Source: an uncultured Bacteroidales bacterium
GTDB taxonomy: Bacteria; Bacteroidota; Bacteroidia; Bacteroidales; Paludibacteraceae
Length of the DNA: 64,000 nucleotides
Direction: 5' to 3'
Assembly: GCA_934667275.1 (NCBI GenBank)
Contig: CAKULK010000002.1
Span: 186,001-250,000, forward strand
The translations under genes were made by a program, and so were the position numbers. Under the pieces are notes generated by a model. It worked only from the letters and a program-made list of their open reading frames with translations. It was not told the origin of the DNA and did not search any database. Below are positions 1 through 7,908 of this stretch, piece by piece (position 1 is the stretch's first letter; each line of letters starts with the position of its first letter).

Positions 1-2543
1 CCGCGCAACGTGTATTCCGAGGGGTGTTGTTGCCATTGTCCGTCTTGCCAACTGCAAAGCACACCATCCATGACTGCACACATCGTACCGTGACTCACTT
101 CAAGCCCCTGCAACACCTTCCCATTGGGCAACGGCATCGCGTGCCAATAAGCGTAGTCTATCAGATTGTCATGAATATCAGCTACATACACCTGCTTGTC
201 CGATGCGGCATAGATGCTGTCGCCGAGCATGGCTATCTGTTTGATTGCCACCTCTGATGCATTCTCTCCTATATAATAGGTGTCCTCCACCTCTTTCTTT
301 CTCAGATTGAGCACCACAATGCCGAAATCCATCGCCAAGTATGCGCGGTCGCGGTACATCAGAATGTCGTTAACCTGTTTGTCAATACTGGTTTGTTTCA
401 AATACAAATCGGCGATATTCATTATCTCACCGCGGCTGTTCACTAAATCCAACTGCCCGTCCTGGTAGGTGATGAGCATGTTATTGACATCCTGATTGTA
501 ACCGATATGGTCAATCACCGAGCCGTTCAATCCTGTCAATCTGCTATAATACTCCAACTCCTCGCTCACCTTGTCTACCGAAAACAGTGATCCCGTAGAG
601 GTGGCATACACCTTGTCTCCCAATGCCACTATCTCATCAATGGACGAATAGGCAAAATGGGCACGCCATTGGCGCATACTGCCATAAGTGCGGTTGTCTT
701 CCGAGGTGTCAATCGGCAGGCGCGAATCCGTACCATGCAGGCGGTAGGAAACCAGCCCTCCGCCGGTTCCTACATACATTATTCCGCCTGTGGCGTCAAA
801 AGCCATCGACAACACCACATTGCTCGGCATAGGTGTGTTATCCGAAGTATAATGCGCCAGAATCTGCCGGGCATCAGCGTCCAATACATACACTCCCGCC
901 GTCTGTGTGCCAATCCAAATGCGCTCTTCTTCGTCAAAAGCAAAGGCGTTCACACGCTCTGTCTCCAATAGATTCGTGCCGTCTTCCATCTTGATTGTCA
1001 GTCGCTTGTAACGATTCGACAAACGAAAATCCACACTATGCTCCAACACAATCGGTCCTGCGGAAGACCCCACCCATATATCCCCATTCGGTGCCTGAGC
1101 CATCGTATAGAAGAACTCTGGCGCAACCGATTGGTCATTTTGGTCCACGAACACGGAACGCACTGTCAGCACATCGTCGTCCGTATCAAAAGGTGTTCCG
1201 CCATCATCCCACCGCAGTACAGCGGTTTCCGAGCGGCACGAGAGGAACCATTTGCACCTCGCATCGTGGTTGTCAATACATATCTCACTGGGGGTATAGT
1301 AGATGTACCGACCCTGTTCGGTGTACAAGTTCACCCCCTTCTGGTTGCCGTCGGGCATGAAAACCACCAGATTGTTATCCACATCGCTCACATTCTCCAC
1401 CCACACGCGTCCTGCGGCATCAAACACAGCCCCGTCGGTGCGTGTGTAACGCTCAGGCACATCAGCCACAGCCGACTGCAGGATGCTGTTATCCGGATGA
1501 TAGTGATGCTTCAATGTGCCGTTCTCAAACTCATAAACTCCTGTCCCATAACTTGTTACGAAGAAATGGTCCTTGTTTTTCGGGTCCACGCCCACGTTCA
1601 TAAAGTCCAATGCAGGCTTGCCGGTTGCCGCTTGGATAGTCTCGCACGTGATATTCTGCCAATGCCCGTTCTCGAGCATCATCACATGCCCTGGCGTACT
1701 GTTTTGCACAGCCCAACGCCCACCGGGAACCACATACAATCGTCCGTTGCTCACCGTCATTCGATATGGCACATTCACTTCCGGCCCCTCGGGCAGATAA
1801 TACACCTCTTCGCCGGTCGGCATCCGCCTGTGCACACCGTTTCTCCCGTCGGCTTCCCAGATGTTACCCTGATTATCCGCAACTATCTTTCCTTTCTGCA
1901 CGTCAAACGCCACCGGCGAGGTCGTCCCGACCGTCCAATAGCGATAATCCACCAACTTGTCGTTCAAACACGCCCGATACACCCCCTCCTCAGTCTGTGC
2001 ATAGATGCTGTCGCCGTGCAGCAACACATCTGTCACGCGCACTTCCGAAGCCTTTTCTCCTATATAATAGGCGTCCTTAAACTCATATTTGTCAAGGTCG
2101 AACAATAGCACGCCGAACTCCATCGACAGATATGCCTTATTGCCGTAAATAGAGACATTGTTGCAGTATTTCGACGCAGTCATTCGTTTCTGGTAAAGGT
2201 CTGATACATAGCGGATAGCACCTCCGCGCATAATATCCAACTTGCCGTCGGCAAACAGCAACAGCAGTTGCCCGCGCTCGCTGTCATACGCCATGCACGC
2301 CAACTCCGTCCCGTGTAAACCCGACTGGTTTGTGTAGGTCGTCAGTTGCTCGCTCTGTTTGTTCACAGAAAAGACAGCCCCGTTCGCCAAGGCATACACC
2401 TCCGTTGGCGTCACGGCAATCTGCTGCACGCTGTTGTATGAGAAATGCGTCCGCCACTGCCCCTCTTCCGCGGCGGCATGGCCGACGCACAACGCCATAA
2501 ACGCCAAACAGATATACCGCCTCATTCGCATCAGACCTTCCAT
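1..2543 (-). CDS. PorZ-like two-unit beta-propeller protein (partial, 3' end missing)
   Basis: The open frame begins with ATG at 2543 and runs without a stop to the left edge, giving about 847 residues. A hydrophobic signal segment (RRYICLAFMALCVGHAAA) follows the start. The first 620 residues look like PorZ: an N-terminal propeller domain (GQWRTHFSYNSVQQIAV onward) and a second propeller of the two-component-regulator type (NGDIWVGSS, ERIWIGTQT). At about residue 622 the frame continues straight into a second copy of the N-terminal domain (RQWRAHFAYSSIDEIVALGD). The copies align closely, for example FADGKLDI with YQDGQLDL and DAYYIGEKASEV with DTYYIGENASEV. PorZ in T9SS bacteria is a surface component of the cargo attachment complex; a role here is inferred from similarity. 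It starts 7 nt after rdgB and is probably co-transcribed with it. The C-terminal sorting domain, if any, lies outside the window. Confidence 0.8.
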   Translation of the reverse strand, partial: MEGLMRMRRYICLAFMALCVGHAAAEEGQWRTHFSYNSVQQIAVTPTEVYALANGAVFSVNKQSEQLTTYTNQSGLHGTELACMAYDSERGQLLLLFADGKLDIMRGGAIRYVSDLYQKRMTASKYCNNVSIYGNKAYLSMEFGVLLFDLDKYEFKDAYYIGEKASEVRVTDVLLHGDSIYAQTEEGVYRACLNDKLVDYRYWTVGTTSPVAFDVQKGKIVADNQGNIWEADGRNGVHRRMPTGEEVYYLPEGPEVNVPYRMTVSNGRLYVVPGGRWAVQNSTPGHVMMLENGHWQNITCETIQAATGKPALDFMNVGVDPKNKDHFFVTSYGTGVYEFENGTLKHHYHPDNSILQSAVADVPERYTRTDGAVFDAAGRVWVENVSDVDNNLVVFMPDGNQKGVNLYTEQGRYIYYTPSEICIDNHDARCKWFLSCRSETAVLRWDDGGTPFDTDDDVLTVRSVFVDQNDQSVAPEFFYTMAQAPNGDIWVGSSAGPIVLEHSVDFRLSNRYKRLTIKMEDGTNLLETERVNAFAFDEEERIWIGTQTAGVYVLDADARQILAHYTSDNTPMPSNVVLSMAFDATGGIMYVGTGGGLVSYRLHGTDSRLPIDTSEDNRTYGSMRQWRAHFAYSSIDEIVALGDKVYATSTGSLFSVDKVSEELEYYSRLTGLNGSVIDHIGYNQDVNNMLITYQDGQLDLVNSRGEIMNIADLYLKQTSIDKQVNDILMYRDRAYLAMDFGIVVLNLRKKEVEDTYYIGENASEVAIKQIAMLGDSIYAASDKQVYVADIHDNLIDYAYWHAMPLPNGKVLQGLEVSHGTMCAVMDGVLCSWQDGQWQQHPSEYTLR

Positions 2544-2550
2544 ACACTTC

Positions 2551-3162
2551 CTATTTTTTGCCATTTCCTAACAATTCGCACAACGCCTGCATAGCTCGTC
2601 CGCGGTGGCTGATACTGTTCTTCTGTTCCTCTGTGAGGCACGCAAAAGTCTGTTCGTGTCCCTCGGGGATAAACAGCGGGTCATACCCGAAACCGCCGTT
2701 TCCGCTCTCTGCCGATGCTATCTTCCCGTTCACGATGCCCTCCACTTGCTGCATCTCGCCATCTCGAATCAACGTCACCACCGTGCGGAAACGGGCTTCG
2801 CGTTGTGCCACACCTTCCAATTCGTGCAAAGTCTTTCGGCGGTTGTTGGCATCGTTGGCAGGTTCGCCCGCCCAGCGTGCCGTATGCACCCCCGGTACCC
2901 CGTGCAGGGCGGTAATCTCCAATCCCGTATCATCGGCAAACACGCCGTTCACTCCTTCTGTCTGTGCCGAAGGGTGCTCCTGCAACCATTGCCAAACGGC
3001 ATGCGCTTTGATGGCGGAATTTTCCTCCAATGTCGCCCCTGTCTCTGCTATATCTTCCACAAAACCAATATCTTGCAGACCAATCACCTCTATGTCGGAT
3101 GGCAAAATCCCGCGCACTTCTCGCAACTTGTGCGCATTGTTCGATGCAAACACCAATTTCAT
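2551..3162 (-). CDS. rdgB: Non-canonical purine NTP pyrophosphatase (RdgB/HAM1 family)
   Basis: 203 residues. It hydrolyses dITP, XTP and similar nucleotides to monophosphates and so keeps deaminated purines out of DNA; it acts in the cytoplasm. Family signatures are visible in order: the nucleotide-binding start FASNNAHKLREV, the acidic FADDTGLEI, the GFGYDPLFIPEGHE loop and the late SHRGRAM motif. The length is normal for the family. It has its own promoter and sits immediately upstream of the PorZ-like gene, which probably relies on the same transcript. Confidence 0.95.
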   Translation of the reverse strand: MKLVFASNNAHKLREVRGILPSDIEVIGLQDIGFVEDIAETGATLEENSAIKAHAVWQWLQEHPSAQTEGVNGVFADDTGLEITALHGVPGVHTARWAGEPANDANNRRKTLHELEGVAQREARFRTVVTLIRDGEMQQVEGIVNGKIASAESGNGGFGYDPLFIPEGHEQTFACLTEEQKNSISHRGRAMQALCELLGNGKK

Positions 3163-3187
3163 AAGCCAAACTATGCAATGTATTCCG

Positions 3188-3219
3188 CAAAATTACGCTT
3201 TTTTGTGCAAATATCAAAA
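3188..3219 (-). promoter_or_regulatory. Bacteroidota-type promoter of rdgB
   Basis: On the minus strand TTTTG (3219-3215) and TAATTTTG (3195-3188) are separated by 19 bp, matching the -33/-7 consensus of the phylum. The -7 box ends 25 nt before the rdgB start. Confidence 0.7.
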
Positions 3220-3258
3220 TTATTCACTCCGAATTGCGCTTGTTCGGGCTTTTTTTTG

Positions 3259-3266
3259 TACTTTTG
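3259..3266 (+). promoter_or_regulatory. -7 promoter box of the DUF2147 gene
   Basis: TACTTTTG fits the TAnnTTTG consensus and lies 22 nt before the ATG at 3289. A clear -33 partner at 19-20 bp is not obvious. Confidence 0.55.
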
Positions 3267-3288
3267 CAGCCGTTAAACTTCCAAACGA

Positions 3289-3732
3289 ATGAAGAAAAAA
3301 GTATTTTTATTCTCCGTAATGGTGCTCTTTTGCGCCGGTCTGTTCGCCCAAACGCCCATCTTGGGCGAGTGGGTCACCGTAGATGATGCCACCGGCGAGC
3401 AATGGGCTGTAGTCACTATCTATCAGGCGGACAACCACCTCTATTATGGCAAGATAACCACCGTTCTCTTTCAGACCGACGACCCCGAACTGCTCCTCTG
3501 CACCCAGTGTCGTGGCGAAGACCATCGCCGTCCTATGGAGGGGCTCACCATCATCCGTGATATGAAACTCACCGACGGCGAACTGCGTGGCGGACACGTG
3601 CTCGACCCCAACAATGGCAAGTTCTACTACGGAAAAATCTACTTGAACAAAGACGGCAACCTCGTCCTCCGTGGTTCATTGGACAAGGCTGGTTTCCTCG
3701 GGCGCAGCCAGACATGGCTCCGCAAGAAATAA
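3289..3732 (+). CDS. Exported DUF2147-family protein
   Basis: 147 residues with a classical signal peptide (MKKKVFLFSVMVLFCAGLFA, cleaved before QTP). The mature part begins GEWVTVDDATGEQWAVVTI, which is the usual start of DUF2147 proteins, where a 'GxW...d..G' pattern opens a small beta-rich domain. Two cysteines (LLLCTQCRG) and the late GRSQTWLRKK end are also family-like. Function is unknown; DUF2147 proteins are periplasmic or secreted and often conserved in Bacteroidota. It is a single gene between the divergent rdgB and the convergent TPR/PD40 gene. Confidence 0.85.
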   Translation: MKKKVFLFSVMVLFCAGLFAQTPILGEWVTVDDATGEQWAVVTIYQADNHLYYGKITTVLFQTDDPELLLCTQCRGEDHRRPMEGLTIIRDMKLTDGELRGGHVLDPNNGKFYYGKIYLNKDGNLVLRGSLDKAGFLGRSQTWLRKK

Positions 3733-3753
3733 TCCCGCCCCGATAGTACCCGC

Positions 3754-5142
3754 TCAACGGTTGGAGCCGATGGCTTTCAATTCGTTTTGTCGTGCCGTAT
3801 TCAATAGTGTTTTCGCGCGCGCGGTTTCTTCGCGCAACGCCTGCTCCATACGCAGCATCTCCTCGCTCATCTGTTTGCGGTGTGCAGCGTCTGCCGCGCT
3901 GAATTCGCGGCGCAACTGCTCCAATCGCTCTTTTTCCGCTGCCGCCTGCGCCTGCAAGGCCTGCCATTCGTCGAACAATGCCCGTGCCTCGGCGGAACGG
4001 AAGTCATCTTCCGAGGTGTACACCGTGGTGTCATTCACCACAAACAGCACCTCATTCTCCTCTTTGTCAGCATCTTGCGGCATCATCTGAGGCACCTCCG
4101 CACGCTCCGCTTGCATGCTGTCTGCGTGCAACACTCGGCGCAACTGTGCGTATGCCACCAACGAGTCCTGCCCGATGCCGCGCCAATACTCTTTTTGTTC
4201 TTTGTGCACAAACGAGTACACGCGCACTCGCCCTGCTGGCGAAAAACGGTCGGTGGCGAAGTAGCCCGTGTGCCGTGTCTCATCGATAACCATCAGATAT
4301 TCATTCGCTTCCGAATTAAACGGGTAACCCAGATTCTCAGGATGCGTATAGGTCTCCGTAGCGGTGTTATAACGGCTCACATACAGGTCTAATCCCCCCA
4401 ATCCGTCGCTGTCGTTCGAGGCAAAATACAGCGTAATGCCATCGCTCAACACGTATGGCGACATCTGCACCGTCCCCCTGTTCACGCTCTCCGGCAGCGT
4501 ATCGGGCACTGTCCATTGGTCTAATAATCTGTGATTGGACACTATTTTCCGCCCCGTGTCGCACGGCGCGCTCCATAGTCTCCTGTCGCCGCGTTGGTTG
4601 GTGTACACCATTCCCCCTGCGCTGTCTGCCGTCAGCGTTCCCGCCTCGGCGGACACCACGCACACCTGCACCATACTGTCTATGCTCACCTCCACCGAAT
4701 CCAGTATCTCCGCTTTCTCCACGCGGCGCAGGTAACGCTGCCTTTTCTCCGCTTTCCTTATCTGTTCGCGGATATAGGGTTCGCGGTCATTGGGCGACGC
4801 CGACAGCCGCAGGTAGTTCTCGTATGCACTCACCGCCTTCTCGCCTTCCCATGTCTGCATGTATATCTCACCCAAATAGAAGTATTTCAACGGATAACGC
4901 TCTCCCGCACGGTCAAAATAGGCTATTGCAGTGGCATAGTCTCCTAATTCTTGCGCGCAGCGCGCGTACCTGTATGCGTACAAGGGCGACCGCGGGTTGC
5001 CTGCCAATAAATGTCGGTAGGCTGCCTGCGCTGCCGCATAATCGCCTGCTTCAAACAACTGGTTGGCGGTGCTCGCGTTCTGCGCCGAAACCGTTCCGGC
5101 GCAGCAAATCAACAATAGTATGAGTAGTCGGAACTTTCGCAT
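3754..5142 (-). CDS. Exported TPR and PD40 beta-propeller protein with C-terminal coiled coil
   Basis: 462 residues. Signal peptide at 1-20 (cleavage after VSA). Residues about 25-125 form tetratricopeptide repeats (ANQLFEAGDYAAAQAAYRHL, CAQELGDYATAIAYFDRA, YLGEIYMQTWEGEKAVSAYE). Residues about 190-330 contain TolB/PD40-like propeller strands (SPYVLSDGITLYFASNDSDG, GGLDLYVSRYN, TGYFATDRFSPAGRVRVYSF). Residues about 400-455 are a charged coiled coil rich in Glu, Arg and Ala. This TPR plus propeller order resembles the N-terminal half of PorE/PorW-type envelope proteins, but there is no OmpA-like peptidoglycan-binding domain, so I leave the function open. It is transcribed divergently from the S66 peptidase gene. 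Confidence 0.8.
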   Translation of the reverse strand: MRKFRLLILLLICCAGTVSAQNASTANQLFEAGDYAAAQAAYRHLLAGNPRSPLYAYRYARCAQELGDYATAIAYFDRAGERYPLKYFYLGEIYMQTWEGEKAVSAYENYLRLSASPNDREPYIREQIRKAEKRQRYLRRVEKAEILDSVEVSIDSMVQVCVVSAEAGTLTADSAGGMVYTNQRGDRRLWSAPCDTGRKIVSNHRLLDQWTVPDTLPESVNRGTVQMSPYVLSDGITLYFASNDSDGLGGLDLYVSRYNTATETYTHPENLGYPFNSEANEYLMVIDETRHTGYFATDRFSPAGRVRVYSFVHKEQKEYWRGIGQDSLVAYAQLRRVLHADSMQAERAEVPQMMPQDADKEENEVLFVVNDTTVYTSEDDFRSAEARALFDEWQALQAQAAAEKERLEQLRREFSAADAAHRKQMSEEMLRMEQALREETARAKTLLNTARQNELKAIGSNR

Positions 5143-5150
5143 AATGGGCG

Positions 5151-5158
5151 CAAAGATA
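5151..5158 (-). promoter_or_regulatory. -7 promoter box of the TPR/PD40 gene
   Basis: Read on the minus strand this is TATCTTTG, a perfect TAnnTTTG box, 8 nt upstream of the ATG at 5142. The leader would therefore be only a few bases long. Confidence 0.6.
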
Positions 5159-5168
5159 CGACAATTTT

Positions 5169-5198
5169 TTGGTATTTGAAAAAAAAGTCGTAATTTTG
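5169..5198 (+). promoter_or_regulatory. Promoter of the S66 peptidase-transferase operon
   Basis: TTG (5169-5171) and TAATTTTG (5191-5198) are 19 bp apart. The -7 box ends 6 nt before the ATG at 5205, which rules out the in-frame TTG at 5169 as the translation start. Confidence 0.65.
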
Positions 5199-5204
5199 CG
5201 CACT

Positions 5205-6092
5205 ATGAGGCATATCCGTATCATCTCGCCTTCCGGGGCCATCGACCCGTCGCTCATCGATGGTGCCGCCTTGCGCCTGCTGTCGTGGGGGTATCGTGTC
5301 AGCGTCGCGCCCCACGCGCGTGGGTGTGTCGGGCGTTTCGCGGCGGAAGATTCGGGGCGTCTCGCTGACTTCAACAACGCGCTTGCCGACCCCGGCATCG
5401 ACATCATTCTCTGCAGCCGCGGCGGCTACGGGCTTCAGCGCATCATTCAGGACATCCGTATTCCTGCGGGAAACGCACCCTTGCTGGTCGGCTTCTCCGA
5501 CATCACGGCGGCGCACGCCCTCTTTGGCAAGTCCGGCCGCCCCTCTCTGCACGCCTCTATGTGCAAAGCCCTTGCCACTCTTCCCGACGACCTGCCCGCC
5601 ATGCAGGCATTGCGTCGTGCCTTGGAGGGCTGCCCTATGCGCTATTCGCTCCCGCCGCACCCCTTCCAGCGCAACGGCGAGTGCACGGGCAGGCTCATCG
5701 GAGGGAACCTCAGCGTCCTCTACGGATTGCAGGGCACTTCCTTCAGCCTCCGCGAACTCATCGCATCCTGCCCCGAACCGCCGGTTCTCTTTCTCGAAGA
5801 CATCGGCGAACGCCACTATCATATCGACCGCATGATGCGCAACCTCGACCTTAGCGGCATCTTCCGTCATATCGGTGGATTGGTTGTCGGACAGTTCACC
5901 GACTGCCCCGACGACCCTGGTATGGGTGGCTCCGTCCTCCAAACCATCGCGGAAGTCGTGCGCCCCTATTCGTTTCCTGTCCTCTTCAATTTCCCTGCAG
6001 GGCATATCGACGGCAATATGCCGCTCCGTCTCCACACCCCGTGGCATCTGTCTGTCACGCCGGACCAAAACATTTTCGAAGAACTCCGATGA
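5205..6092 (+). CDS. S66-family LD-carboxypeptidase (LdcA-like)
   Basis: 295 residues. S66 enzymes remove the terminal D-alanine from muramoyl-tetrapeptides during peptidoglycan recycling. The opening IRIISPSGAID is the usual start of the family. The serine nucleophile lies in VGFSDITA, the glutamate in LFLEDIGERHYHIDRM, and the histidine in the late GHIDGN motif, so the Ser-Glu-His triad is complete. No signal peptide is seen, so it should be cytoplasmic. The start at 5205 is set by the promoter just upstream. The stop codon overlaps the start of the next gene (ATGA, 6089-6092), so the two are translationally coupled. Confidence 0.92.
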   Translation: MRHIRIISPSGAIDPSLIDGAALRLLSWGYRVSVAPHARGCVGRFAAEDSGRLADFNNALADPGIDIILCSRGGYGLQRIIQDIRIPAGNAPLLVGFSDITAAHALFGKSGRPSLHASMCKALATLPDDLPAMQALRRALEGCPMRYSLPPHPFQRNGECTGRLIGGNLSVLYGLQGTSFSLRELIASCPEPPVLFLEDIGERHYHIDRMMRNLDLSGIFRHIGGLVVGQFTDCPDDPGMGGSVLQTIAEVVRPYSFPVLFNFPAGHIDGNMPLRLHTPWHLSVTPDQNIFEELR

Positions 6093-7813
6093 AGCGAAAC
6101 GAGAAAATAGTCATCGTTATCTTGCTGATATTCTTGCTATTGCCAACGCTGCTTGGCACGTTTGTTGCACGCGACATGCATGGCTTTGGTATGCGCCTTG
6201 TCTATCTCATCTCCGCCGTCGGATTCTACACGTTGGGCTTGTGCATCTTCCGCCGCCGCACATTCTTTTATATTGCCGCCCTCTCGTTTATTCCGAGCGG
6301 CGTGGAGTTGGTGCATCTCGTCATGAGCCGCGCCACCACCTCCATGATGTTCGTCTTCACCTGTTTCAAAGCGGAAAAAGGCGAGTTTATGGAGTTAGTC
6401 ACTTCCTATTGGTTCATTCTCCTCATCGCCGTGGCGGTGTGGGGACTCTATTTCTTCCTCGTCCGCCGTTTCGTGCAAAATGAATATATCGCCTCCGTGC
6501 GCCCGCGTCTCGCCACCGCGTCCTTGGTCGTCATCTGGTGGGCTGTATGCTGCCTCGGACTGCATTTCACCACGCACCCCGTACGCTGGCTGCCCATTAA
6601 CTCCGAAGACGAACGCATGTCCGCTTTCGTGGGCATCGAGAAAACCAACCCGCTCAACCTCTGTCTCGCCACTTGCCATATCCTTGCCGTTCATCACGAC
6701 ATCCGTTGCCAAAGCCAACAGGTTGAGCAGTTCCGTTTCGGCGTCTCCCAAAAGCCCGACTCCGACGACCTCGTCGTCCTCGTGATTGGCGAGACTTCGC
6801 GCTATGCCAACTGGCAAATCAATGGTTATCAACGTCCTACATCGCCCTGTTTGGCGGCGAGGGGGGAACAAATCATCTCTTTCGACAGTTGCTACACCAT
6901 CGCCAATCTCACCACCGTCTCCGTCCCCTACCTTCTCTCGCCCGCCACGCCACACAACCCCACCGACTACTATCGCCAACGCTCCCTCGTCGAGGCGTTT
7001 GCCGAAGCGGGCTACCAAACTGCGTGGATTGCCGACCAGAGTTTCGGAAACAAGTTCCTCCACCGCATATCGGGCACCTGCGACTTCTGTTTCTACCAGC
7101 CCCACGAGCAACTCGAGCGCACCTATCTCGACACCGTCCTCCTCGCGCCTTTGGCGCAGTTCATCAATTCTCGGCAGGGGCAACGCAACCAGATGGTCGT
7201 TCTGCATACCCTTGGCTGCCATTTCAAATACTCCTCCCGCTACCCCGATAGTTTCAGCCGTTTCACGCCCGATATGAAGAACCTCGACCTGCGACAAATC
7301 ATCGGCAGCATCAACCCCGACAACGGCCGCTTGTCCGCCGAAAAAGGCGTCATCAACGAGGTGCGGGAAATCTTCGTCAACTCCTACGACAACGCCATAT
7401 CCTACACCGACTACGTCCTCGAGCGCGTCATCCGTCAGTTGGAAGCCACTTCCCGCCCGGCTCTGCTCCTTTATGTCGGCGACCATGGCGAGAATCTTCT
7501 CGACGACGATCGCAATATGCTCATGCACGGCACTTTCAGTGGCAGCGTATGGGAATACCACGTGCCACTCTTCGTCTGGATGTCACCCGCCTATCGCGGG
7601 CAGCATCCCGACAAAGCCGCAGCACTTCTTGCCAACCGGCATAGGCAAATATCCACTATGAATATCTTCCACTCGTTGCCCGATGCTGAGGACCTTTCTT
7701 TCCCGCTCCTGCAATCCGGCAAGAGCATCTTCTCGCCTGCCCTCGTTCCCGACACCGTCGCCTGGGGGCTCGATGCCAATCTCCGTCTCATCGCCCTCCC
7801 GACTTCCGAATGA
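6089..7813 (+). CDS. Inner-membrane phosphoethanolamine transferase (EptA/sulfatase fold)
   Basis: 574 residues. The N-terminal 190 residues carry about five hydrophobic membrane segments with WFILLIAVAVWGLYFFLV among them. The periplasmic part has the hallmarks of lipid A phosphoethanolamine transferases: VLVIGETSRYANWQINGY (metal site and substrate loop), the predicted threonine nucleophile in NLTTVSVPYLLS, and the C-terminal metal ligands in VGDHGEN. It probably decorates lipid A or another envelope glycan with phosphoethanolamine, which typically lowers sensitivity to cationic peptides; the exact acceptor cannot be read from sequence. The ATG at 6089 overlaps the stop of the S66 gene by four bases; the in-frame extension to 6041 lies inside the S66 gene and is unlikely. 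Confidence 0.88.
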   Translation: MKRNEKIVIVILLIFLLLPTLLGTFVARDMHGFGMRLVYLISAVGFYTLGLCIFRRRTFFYIAALSFIPSGVELVHLVMSRATTSMMFVFTCFKAEKGEFMELVTSYWFILLIAVAVWGLYFFLVRRFVQNEYIASVRPRLATASLVVIWWAVCCLGLHFTTHPVRWLPINSEDERMSAFVGIEKTNPLNLCLATCHILAVHHDIRCQSQQVEQFRFGVSQKPDSDDLVVLVIGETSRYANWQINGYQRPTSPCLAARGEQIISFDSCYTIANLTTVSVPYLLSPATPHNPTDYYRQRSLVEAFAEAGYQTAWIADQSFGNKFLHRISGTCDFCFYQPHEQLERTYLDTVLLAPLAQFINSRQGQRNQMVVLHTLGCHFKYSSRYPDSFSRFTPDMKNLDLRQIIGSINPDNGRLSAEKGVINEVREIFVNSYDNAISYTDYVLERVIRQLEATSRPALLLYVGDHGENLLDDDRNMLMHGTFSGSVWEYHVPLFVWMSPAYRGQHPDKAAALLANRHRQISTMNIFHSLPDAEDLSFPLLQSGKSIFSPALVPDTVAWGLDANLRLIALPTSE

Positions 7814-7849
7814 AGTCCCTGTTCGCCCCTCGTGTTCGCCGGCTGTCCC

Positions 7850-7893
7850 CATCGGAACTTCATCGGTACTTCATCGGTACTTCATCGGTACTT
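7850..7893. repeat. 11-bp tandem repeat, family A, four units
   Basis: Four consecutive 11-bp units: CATCGGAACTT once and CATCGGTACTT three times. The same two unit types occur at 55584-55605 with two copies, in both cases preceded by a CC and followed by CGCnnAGAGGAT. It lies between two convergent genes. Confidence 0.9.
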
Positions 7894-7908
7894 CGCAAAG
7901 AGGATACG

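Noticed and set aside
1038..2108. 356-codon open frame on the plus strand
   Set aside because: It is antisense to the PorZ-like gene, has no signal, domain or plausible sequence, and is rich in His/Arg/Pro as expected from a shadow frame.
5169..5204. Extended N-terminus of the S66 peptidase from a TTG
   Set aside because: The stretch is the promoter itself (TTG - 19 bp - TAATTTTG); the family start IRIISPSGAID follows the ATG at 5205.
5109..6068. 319-codon minus-strand frame opposite the S66 gene
   Set aside because: Overlaps the start of the TPR/PD40 gene and the S66 gene, both supported by motifs and promoters.
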